Assembly: GCA_937884485.1 (NCBI GenBank)
Contig: CALGCG010000077.1
Location: 1 to 49,339, forward strand
From: an uncultured Bacteroidales bacterium
GTDB lineage: Bacteria > Bacteroidota > Bacteroidia > Bacteroidales > P3
Direction of reading: 5' to 3'
Length of the DNA: 49,339 bases
This document shows, piece after piece, positions 39,822-47,400 of this stretch (within the stretch, counting starts at the first letter, position 1; each line of letters starts with the position of its first letter). Made by a program: the position numbers and the translations under genes. The notes under the pieces are model-generated. The model was not told the origin of the DNA and did no database searches. It saw nothing but the letters and a program-made list of their open reading frames with translations.

Positions 39822-40629
39822 TATAATCAAGTGGCTTTTTGCAGGCCTGGGATGGTCTTTGGGAGGCCCTATAGGTGCACTTTTGGGATACTTATTGGGT
39901 AAGGTTATATCCCCCGATCGACAAATTGGTGGAGGGGAAGAAGACCGTCAGAGCTACCATCGCGGTCCCTATCGCAACAATGGAACACAGGCTGACGTAA
40001 ATGTAGCCCTCATGGTGCTTATCGCAGCCGTTATGAAGGTCGATGGACAAGTTAAAAAAAGTGAACTTGACTATGTAAAGCGATTCCTTTTGCAAAACTA
40101 CGGCGAGGAACGGGGCAAACAAATGCTTAAGGTGCTCCAGCATCTTGTGCAGCAGGAAATACCCATAGACCAGGTTTCTGCGCAGATCAAGGTCAACACT
40201 GACTACAACACCCGTTACCACATGGTTGATTTTCTCTTTGGTATTGGTGGCGCCGATGGTGCATTCCAACAGAGTGAAATCAACATGTTGCGTCTTATCT
40301 GCCAGTATCTTGGCATCTCCCAAAGTGACTATTCTTCCATTCACGAGCGCCATGTCGGAGTTGGCGGTTCTGGCTATTCGGATTATTCAGGAAGCTCCCA
40401 TGGCAATAGCCGTTCAAGCTATAGCAAGGATCCCTACCGTGTCCTTGGTATCACATCTAACGCCTCTGACGATGATGTACGCAAAGCTTATCGTAAGATG
40501 GCGATGAAATATCATCCCGACCGTGTGGCCGATATGAGTGAGGAGATGCAGCGTAACGCCGCCGACCAGATGAAAGAAATCAATCAAGCTTATGACGAAA
40601 TAAAACGCCGACGTCCAAACCTCAAGTAA
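39814..40629 (+). CDS. DjlA-like protein: TerB-like domain plus J domain
   Basis: A 271-residue co-chaperone-type protein. The N-terminus (about 3-32) is glycine-rich and hydrophobic (WLFAGLGWSLGGPIGALLGY), a likely membrane-associated segment as in DjlA. A TerB-like helical domain follows (about 60-185): ALMVLIAAVMKVDGQVKKSE, then FLFGIGGADGAFQQSEINML. After a Ser/Gly/Tyr-rich linker the J domain occupies about 205-271: DPYRVLGITSNASDDDVRKA and MKYHPDRVADMSEE with the HPD triad that stimulates Hsp70 ATPase. It overlaps the GH3 fusion gene by 8 bp. Base composition is clearly more AT-rich than in genes further left and right. Confidence 0.87.
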   Translation: MSNIIKWLFAGLGWSLGGPIGALLGYLLGKVISPDRQIGGGEEDRQSYHRGPYRNNGTQADVNVALMVLIAAVMKVDGQVKKSELDYVKRFLLQNYGEERGKQMLKVLQHLVQQEIPIDQVSAQIKVNTDYNTRYHMVDFLFGIGGADGAFQQSEINMLRLICQYLGISQSDYSSIHERHVGVGGSGYSDYSGSSHGNSRSSYSKDPYRVLGITSNASDDDVRKAYRKMAMKYHPDRVADMSEEMQRNAADQMKEINQAYDEIKRRRPNLK

Positions 40630-40654
40630 TCGAGGCTGTGGCATCGGCGTTTTA
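40601..40654. terminator. Bidirectional terminator-type hairpin between djlA-like and udp
   Basis: TAAAACGCCGA (40601-40611) pairs perfectly with TCGGCGTTTTA (40644-40654), with an inner CCTC/GAGG stem (40619-40622 with 40632-40635). The left arm lies in the 3' end of the djlA-like gene. The A/T ends of the stem give a T run in either direction, suited to two converging genes. Confidence 0.75.
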
Positions 40655-40665
40655 TTTCTGGAAGT

Positions 40666-41520
40666 TCAAGCCAGGCGTTCCACTACGGTGCCGAGGAGTT
40701 GGCGCATTTGGGGATGGTAGTCGTTGAGGAAGGTGCCGTTTGGCCTATTGGCAATGATGAGGCATACCGTGAGGGCTTCGTGGCCAAGCATGTGCGAAAA
40801 ACCATATATGGCCGATGTCTCCATTTCTAGGTTGGTAACCTTGACATTGTGCCAGTTGAAGGATGCAAGTTTTTCGTTTAGGTTGTCGATGGCAGGATGG
40901 AGCCTTATCGTACGTCCTTGTGGACCATAGAATCCAGGAGCTGTGACGGTGATGCCTTGTGAGAAATCTGGTGCCAGCTGCAGTAGTAGTTTCTCGCTGC
41001 CACGGACACAATAAGGTGAGGCTAAACGATGATTGAGTCCCATGTGTACCATGAAAGCCTGATTCATGGCCGAGAGGGGGAAGTCCCATTCGCGATAATA
41101 ATTCATTAGACCATCCAAACCGATAGCATAGGCAGATGCTACAACCGAGCCGCAGTCAATGTCTGGTTGTATGGAACCGCTGGTGCCAATTCGGACCAAC
41201 TCGAGGTGGCGATCCGTCTGATCGTACCATTGTCCTTGTTCGACATGAAGGGCTGCGTCAAGTTCTGTCAGTACAATGTCGATATTGTCACACCCCATGC
41301 CGGTACTCAGCGCCGTGAGGTGCGAGCCATGGTAGGTGCCAGTTATGACGTGTATTTCGCGGTTTTCGGATTCAAATTCTACTGAGTCGAAGATTTCTTT
41401 AAACATGTTGACTCGTGCGGGGTCACCAACGAGCAGCACCTTGTCGGCCAAGGTGCTGCGAGTGAGTCGAATGTGGTATAGGCTGCCGTCGGGGGCGAGG
41501 GTTAGTTCAGAAGCTTTCAT
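40666..41520 (-). CDS. udp: Uridine phosphorylase-like nucleoside phosphorylase
   Basis: A 284-residue cytoplasmic enzyme of the PNP/UDP family, splitting a nucleoside with phosphate into base and ribose-1-phosphate. Conserved blocks are VLLVGDPARVNMFKEIFDSV, GSHLTALSTGMGCDNIDIVL, LVRIGTSGSIQPDIDCGSVV (the phosphate/ribose-binding GTSG) and the signature NLEMETSAIYGFSHMLGHEA with the conserved Met-Glu-Thr. Length is above E. coli Udp (253), as in Bacteroidota. Uridine as substrate is most likely, but other nucleosides cannot be excluded. The Ser/Arg-rich protein gene lies upstream on the same strand. Confidence 0.88.
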   Translation of the reverse strand: MKASELTLAPDGSLYHIRLTRSTLADKVLLVGDPARVNMFKEIFDSVEFESENREIHVITGTYHGSHLTALSTGMGCDNIDIVLTELDAALHVEQGQWYDQTDRHLELVRIGTSGSIQPDIDCGSVVASAYAIGLDGLMNYYREWDFPLSAMNQAFMVHMGLNHRLASPYCVRGSEKLLLQLAPDFSQGITVTAPGFYGPQGRTIRLHPAIDNLNEKLASFNWHNVKVTNLEMETSAIYGFSHMLGHEALTVCLIIANRPNGTFLNDYHPQMRQLLGTVVERLA

Positions 41521-41559
41521 GTTTAGGGCTTAGATTATAGGGGTCGATTTAAGTTTTTT

Positions 41560-41985
41560 TTAACGGGTGCGGGAGCGTGAGGAGGAGTTGCGCGTGGATG
41601 AGCTGCTGCGTGTAGTGGAAGTGGATTTGTCATTATTGGAAGAGGATGTGGCTGCGGAGGAAGCACTGCGGGAGCGTGAGGATGAGGCAGGACTGGTCGT
41701 GGCAGCGGCTCTGCTACGCGAGGATGAATTGGTTGTTGTGGCAGAGGAGGAGCGTGTGGGGGTGGCGGAGGAGGTTGAGGAAGATCGAGTGGGAGTGGTG
41801 GAGGTGGAGGCAGATGAGCGTGTGGCAGTAGAGGAAGTGGCAGATGAGCGAGTGGGAGTGGTGGAGGTGGAAGAGGTTCTGCTGCGAGCGTCAGATGAAG
41901 TCGAGGTGGTGCGGGATCGTGAAGTAGAGGCTCTGGGAGTGGAGGGCTGACTGTTGTGTGCGGGGGTGGCACTCGTGGTGGGGGG
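41560..41985 (-). other. Out-of-frame Ser/Thr/Arg-rich tail belonging to the 42634 gene
   Basis: This open frame encodes about 140 residues of low complexity: PTTSATPAHNSQPSTP, then repeated TPTRSS, STSTTPTRSS and SSSRSRA words, ending SSSRSRTR and a TAA stop. It has no start of its own with a signal peptide. It lies one base out of frame with the secreted protein upstream; the switch falls at the six-C tract. The DNA itself is a degenerate minisatellite with period near multiples of 3, as expected for a selected repetitive tail. Confidence 0.55.
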
Positions 41986-42634
41986 AGTCTTGTTGCGCAG
42001 AGGGGTTTGTGGCTGTAGAGGACCCGATAGTGGGCATGGGGACGGTGGGACGCGAGGCTCCGGGAGTCCATCTTGCCGTGGGCATGGGAGCCGGGGTGGA
42101 GGGACGGCGCATATAGTAGTAGGGAAGGGGAGGGGGAGGTACACCGGGGCCGTAGGTGTATGCCGGGGGCATCCAGCCGTGCCTGTGGATATCGTAATGG
42201 TAGGTACGCGTATAGCCAATGCGGTGTGTTACGCGGGTGTAAGGGTTGTAGGGAGGTATGTGCCAGACCAGAGAGGGCGTGCGTACATCGACCCTAAAGC
42301 GCAGGTATTGAGCAGCATTGTACATGCGTCCTGCACTGTAGAGCCATACACATTGCAGGTCCAAGGGCATATAGATTTCGTCGCCGGTATAGGCATCGTA
42401 GCCATAGACCCAGAGTTCATAGTAGGCGGAGTTCACACGTTCCATCCATACTTCGTTAAGGAGGACGTAGGTCTCGATCTCATAGTCATATCCGCAGTAA
42501 ATCATAATTTCGCGCTGCGTATTCAGATAATTGACCGTGCGTGAAGCCTGGCTGTAGGTGAAGTAGTGGATGGACCGAGCCGAAGCTCCCAGGCTCATCA
42601 GGACCATAACTACAATAATTGCAATTCGTTTCAT
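41891..42634 (-). CDS. Secreted Tyr/Pro-rich protein of unknown function, likely frameshifted near its 3' end
   Basis: As read, a 247-residue product with a signal peptide (MKRIAIIVVMVLMSLGASA, cleavage near ARS). The mature part is rich in Tyr, Pro and Arg: YCGYDYEIETYVLLNEVWME, YYELWVYGYDAYTGDEIYMP, VWHIPPYNPYTRVTHRIGYT and YGPGVPPPPLPYYYMRR. I do not recognise a known enzyme; similar Tyr-rich then Ser/Arg-rich proteins occur in Bacteroidota. After residue 216 the frame crosses six C (41980-41985 on the plus strand as G) and the remaining 31 residues look non-native (HHECHPRTQQSALHSQSL). One base less in that tract would join the frame ending at 41560, giving about 357 residues with a Ser/Thr/Arg-rich tail. 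Confidence 0.6.
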   Translation of the reverse strand: MKRIAIIVVMVLMSLGASARSIHYFTYSQASRTVNYLNTQREIMIYCGYDYEIETYVLLNEVWMERVNSAYYELWVYGYDAYTGDEIYMPLDLQCVWLYSAGRMYNAAQYLRFRVDVRTPSLVWHIPPYNPYTRVTHRIGYTRTYHYDIHRHGWMPPAYTYGPGVPPPPLPYYYMRRPSTPAPMPTARWTPGASRPTVPMPTIGSSTATNPSAQQDSPHHECHPRTQQSALHSQSLYFTIPHHLDFI

Positions 42635-42672
42635 AAGGCTTTATCTTTTATTTGTTCATATATTCTGTACTG

Positions 42673-42680
42673 CAAAAGTA
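42673..42680 (-). promoter_or_regulatory. -7 promoter element for the Tyr/Pro-rich protein gene
   Basis: TACTTTTG on the minus strand, matching TAnnTTTG, 39 bp before the start at 42634. Confidence 0.6.
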
Positions 42681-42801
42681 CAAAAACTTTTCGACACGGC
42701 GGCAAAAATGTTCATTATTGATGGTTTATGCTTATACTTTTAGTTTTAGCTTTTGAGGTTTGGTATTGTCTATCAGTGTGTTGTGTTTTTTATGAATTTT
42801 T

Positions 42802-42835
42802 TTTGTTGCAGAACCATGTTTTTTATGTAATTTTG
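42802..42835 (+). promoter_or_regulatory. Promoter of the OmpA-family gene
   Basis: TTTG at 42802-42805 (or TTG at 42806-42808) and TAATTTTG at 42828-42835 match the -33/-7 pair with 19-22 bases between them. The ATG is 22 bp after the -7 element. It is divergent from the promoter at 42673-42680. Confidence 0.7.
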
Positions 42836-42857
42836 CGCCTGAGAAAAACAGCAAAGT

Positions 42858-44282
42858 ATGATGAAAACTTTGAAGCAAATAGCAATTGGCCTCTTGGCTT
42901 GTTCGTTGATTCTGGGCAGTGTCGATGCTCAGGCGCAGAACAGGAAGAAGAAATCATCCAAGTCAAAAGCTAAAACCACCGCCACCACCAAGAAGAAAAA
43001 GAAAGCCGACACTCCCGCGGAGCCCACCACCATTACGCTGCCGGCTAACAGCAACGACTGCCTCTTCGCCATTCCGTTGCAGATGGACAAGGCCTTCGGT
43101 CCCACGTCGGCTCCTGATGGTGCTGGACGCATACAAGAAGTGGTGGCCGACAAGGCTCATCCGAACCTCTTCGATCGCGAGCACAACACCGTGTGGTACA
43201 AGTTCACCGTGCCCTATAACGGCGAGCTCGAGGTCGCAATCGTACAGGAGTCGGAGTGGGACGACTACGACTTCCTTATCTATAAGAACACTGGCACCTA
43301 CTTCTCCAACCAGGTGATGCTGAACAAGGTGACCCCCGTGGCCGTCAATCTGGCCGGTATCGACAGCGCCGCCATGTTCAACGCCGTCATGAAGAAGGGC
43401 AAGGGAAAGGACGGCGCCAAGAAACAGCCTGAACCCCAGCCGGAATTCACCACCATGTCGGGCCTGAAGCCCCACATCGGAATGTTTGCCGACGCCAAGG
43501 ACAAGATGCTCACCAAGCAGCAGACGGGCCGTTTCGTCAAATCGATTCCCGTGCACATGGGTGAAGAATACTACATTGTGCTCGACAACCGCACCCTCAA
43601 CGGCCAGGGCCACACCATCGAGGTGTCGGTGCATGTCAACGCCTACGAGCCTCTGGTGCTCTTCTACGACAAGAAGGGTCGCAGATATGTCGATGTGGAC
43701 CTCATGATTCTCGAGCGTGGCGGCAAGGAGGGCGAACGCCCCATAGTGAAAGACGAGCACTACAAGGGCGGCAAGGTCAAATTTGTCCCCGGATTCAGCT
43801 ATCTTCTCTATGCCAAGCGCGATGGATATTTCTCCATCTACCGCGAATTCAACTCGCGCGACCTCATGATGCACGACACTATTATGCTCTTCAACATGGA
43901 GCGCACCGAGCGAGGATCAACCTTCCAAATCAAGAATCTCGACTTTGAGAGCGGCGAGGCTACACTGATAGGCAACTACGACTCGGTACTGACCGACTAC
44001 GTCATGATGTTCCGCAACCACCCGGAGGTGAACTTCCTCGTCAAGGGCTATGTGCAGAGCTACGGCGTCAACGCCGAAGCCGACATGCTGCTCTCGCTGG
44101 AGCGCGCCAAGAGCATCAAGGCCTGGTTTGTGAAGAATGGCGTCGACGCCAAGCGCATCACCACGGCCGGCATGACCAAGAACGAGATCAAGCGCGCCGC
44201 CGCAGCCGCCCTCAACGAGAAGGGCGGAGGGTTCTCCAGCGTGAAGGCCGAATTGATTATCACCGGCAAGGGTGATAAATAA
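42858..44282 (+). CDS. OmpA-family outer-membrane/peptidoglycan-associated protein
   Basis: A 474-residue protein with a signal peptide ending AQAQ (about residue 27), then a striking Lys/Ser/Thr-rich stretch (about 29-52, NRKKKSSKSKAKT and KKKKKADT). The middle (about 60-330) is a beta-rich domain of no family I can name, with NTVWYKFTVPYNGELEVAIV and FLIYKNTGTYF. The C-terminal 120 residues are an OmpA-like domain: FQIKNLDFESGEATLIGNYD, NHPEVNFLVKGYVQSYGVNA and LSLERAKSIKAWFVKNGVDA, AKRITTAGMTKNE. The domain normally binds diaminopimelate in peptidoglycan. The start could be 42858 or 42861. A terminator follows. Confidence 0.8.
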   Translation: MMKTLKQIAIGLLACSLILGSVDAQAQNRKKKSSKSKAKTTATTKKKKKADTPAEPTTITLPANSNDCLFAIPLQMDKAFGPTSAPDGAGRIQEVVADKAHPNLFDREHNTVWYKFTVPYNGELEVAIVQESEWDDYDFLIYKNTGTYFSNQVMLNKVTPVAVNLAGIDSAAMFNAVMKKGKGKDGAKKQPEPQPEFTTMSGLKPHIGMFADAKDKMLTKQQTGRFVKSIPVHMGEEYYIVLDNRTLNGQGHTIEVSVHVNAYEPLVLFYDKKGRRYVDVDLMILERGGKEGERPIVKDEHYKGGKVKFVPGFSYLLYAKRDGYFSIYREFNSRDLMMHDTIMLFNMERTERGSTFQIKNLDFESGEATLIGNYDSVLTDYVMMFRNHPEVNFLVKGYVQSYGVNAEADMLLSLERAKSIKAWFVKNGVDAKRITTAGMTKNEIKRAAAAALNEKGGGFSSVKAELIITGKGDK

Positions 44283-44299
44283 AGTAATGAAGCAAACGA

Positions 44300-44330
44300 A
44301 GAGGCGCGTCTTGACGCGTCTCTTTTTTTT
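44300..44330 (+). terminator. Rho-independent terminator after the OmpA-family gene
   Basis: GAGGCGCGTC and GACGCGTCTC (one G-U pair) form a 9-10-bp stem with a tight loop, followed by eight T. Confidence 0.88.
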
Positions 44331-44334
44331 ATTT

Positions 44335-44385
44335 GGTACGCCGGCGTCCCGCCTTTTTAATATGGAGCGCTGGCGTCCCGCCGGC
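44335..44385 (+). repeat. REP-like element, copy 2
   Basis: Two direct copies of a GCCGGCGTCCCGCC-type word (44339-44353 and 44368-44385) flank TTTTTAATATGGAGCG. The right half matches the minus strand of 13186-13226 nearly base for base. GCTGGC-GTCCC-GCCGGC can form a hairpin. It lies between the OmpA-family terminator and the next gene's start. Confidence 0.75.
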
Positions 44386-44407
44386 AAAAGAATAAACATT
44401 TGAAATA

Positions 44408-47400
44408 ATGAAACGACTTGTCATAGCCCTTGCGCTGCTGGCGGCCCTGCCCGTCGGCGCGCAGACCAACTGGAAGAACATCGGGAAACTGATTGGCGAC
44501 GGCTCCTATAAGACGGCCTACGCCCAGGCCGAGAAGGTGTTCAAGACCACCAAGAACAGTACCGACCTTTTGGCGTCGGCCTACTATATGAGCGAGGCCG
44601 CCGGCATGTACCAGGATGATGCCCTCGACAGCGCCAAAGCGCGCTACCGCTCCATCCTGCCCCGCCTGGAGGCATTGGAGCGTGCGGTGTGCTATGCTTT
44701 TCTCGGCGTGGCGGATTCGGCGCTGATGGACGAGGCGTTGCTCAAGCAGACCCCTGCCTCGCGCTTGGAACCCTTCTGCGTGAAGGGGGAGCGCAAGGGT
44801 GTCAACCTTACGCCCACGGCGTTCGACGTGGTGGCATGGGCTGTGATACGCAATACCGGCGACCAGGAGAAACAACTTGCTTTGCTGCAGAAGCTCATTG
44901 ATTTCCACCAGGGCGACGACGACGCCATCCGCATCAGACTCGACGTGGACCTCCTGGACGCCCTCGAATCGGCCAACCCCAACGGCTGGGGCGGCGAGGG
45001 CACGCTGCAGCGCTACATCAACAAATATCGCGGCAGCAAATGCCCCATGGTGACGGACTTCTATCGCCGGATGGCATCCTGGCTGGCCGATCATGACCGC
45101 CACATCGAGTCGTTGCGCTACTGCGACACGGCCATCGCCCTCTTCCCCAAGAGCGAGGACGCCGCCGCCTGTGCCGACATCCGTAACGGCATCCTTGCCC
45201 GGCGGCTGTCCTTCGCGGGCACCAACGACGTTGTGGTCTATCCCGGACGCCCGTCGCTCTGCAAGGTGAACTACTTCAACCTCAGTCGCATCCACTTCTC
45301 GCTCTACCCTTACGACGGCAGCTCTTTCCGTGGCTTCATCAACAATCCCCCCAAGCCGGTGAAGCGGTGGACCGTCGATGTGGTCGACGACGGCACATAC
45401 CACCAGCAGAGCGCCCTCTTCGACCTGCCACCGCTGACGATGGGCAACTACATCCTCGTGGCCTCGACCGACGGCAAAGAGGACGAAGACTGTGCCCGCA
45501 TGTCGTTCGACTGTTGCGACTTCATGCTGAACGTCAACGGCGATATCCTCCAGATGGTCGATGCCGTCAGCGGCGAACCCGTCTCCGGCCAGCAGGTGGT
45601 GGGCATAGGCTATCGTGACATTCGCGACACCGCAGTCACCGATGCCGACGGATGCTTCCGTTTCAGTAAAAAAAAGAAGCTTTCCTCTAATATCACCCTG
45701 CGAATCCGCCGTGGAGGCCACACCTTCAAGCGTAAAACCTTTAGTGGAAGTGGAGAAGCAAAACAGGCGCCCCTTTCAGCCAATGTGCAGCTCGTTGCCG
45801 ACAGGCCCGTCTACCGTCCCGGCGACACGGTGCACATCGCCGCCATCCTCTACGAAAGCGACGCTCTCGACGGACGCACCCTTGCCGGCCGCGAGGCGGA
45901 GTTTCGTTTCAGAGACCCCAACGGCAAGGAACGTGCCAAGGTGCAGCTTGTCGCCGACGCCCACGGCGTGGCCTCCACCACCTTCGTCCTGCCTGCCGAC
46001 GGTCTGGCCGGCCGTTGGGCTGTCTGGGTTCAAACCGCTGGCATCAGCCGTATGCTGTCTCTCCGCGTGGAGGAATACAAGCAGCCGAAGTTCATGGTCA
46101 GTTTGGACGACCCGGCGTTGGCCGCCGCCGACGAGGCTCCCGCCTTCGGCCGTCCTGTCACCATCCGCGGCCGCGCCACGGCCTACAGCGGTGCCTCCCT
46201 CTCCGGCGCCAAGGTGAAATACCATGTTGACCGCCAAGGCTATTGGCGTTGGAACTGGTTCGCACCCATCGAGGTGGCCAACGACAGCACCACCGCCTCC
46301 GCCGACGGCACCTTCCTCATCACCTTCACTCCCCAGCCCGACAGCAGCATCGACCTCTCGCGCTGCTCCACCTTCCAGTTTGGCATCTTTGTTGAGGTGA
46401 CCGACCTCAACGGCGAAACCCACGACGCCAACACATTCCTCACCATCGGCCGCGAGAACGTTCGCCTGCAGCTCGACGGTATGCAGCCCAACGTCCGTTC
46501 CCTCAGCGAGGTATCGTTCTCCTACACCGACCTCTCCGGCCGTCCGCTGAAGGGCAAGGTGAGCGTCAACGTGATGCGCCTCCTGCCGAACGACACCCTG
46601 CGGCTGGAGCACCCCATGGTCAAGAACAGTCCCGAGGCCCGCATGGCCCTCAGCCGCGACGAGTTCCGCCGCCTCTTCCCCGCCTTTGCCTATTCGGCCG
46701 GGGAGGCCGGCTACCGCGATGCCAAACTCGATTTCCAGCACGTCGTCATCGCCCGTACCGACGGCTCCTCGGAGCGCACCACCGTCCGCCTCGACGACAG
46801 GAAACTCCCCTCCGGCGTCTACCGCATTGTGGCCAGCGACGGCTCGGTCGCCGACACGCTTTATACCCTCCTGCTCACCCGGCCCGACGAACGCCGGACC
46901 GTGGGCAGCGAACTCCTCTGGGCCGACGTCGACACCCTCAGCGTCCTCCCTGGCGGCCGCCTCACCCTGCGCTACGGCTCGGCCTACGAGGGCGCGCGCT
47001 TCTACTACACCCTCAGCGGCCCCAACGGCGAGCTGCGCGACGTCCGCTGGCTCCCGGCAGGTCGCCGCATCAAGAGCCTCTCCATCCCCGTGGACACCTC
47101 CATGCTCGGCGGTTTCAACCTCCATCTGATGGTCGTGCGCGAGGGCGTGCAGGAGGAATGGCGCCAGCACATCGACGTCCCCTTCGAGCACAAGAAGCTC
47201 CAAGTCGACATCACCACCTTCCGCGACAAACTCCAGCCCGGCCAGGAGGAGGAATGGACCATCAAAGTGAAAAACGCAACATCGCAGAACGGCGCCAGCC
47301 CGCTCTCCACAATCCTTATGACCATGTACGACGACGCCCTCAGCACCTACGGCACCGCCGGCAACTGGAACCTGCGCCCCTGGCGCGGCACCTACGGACG

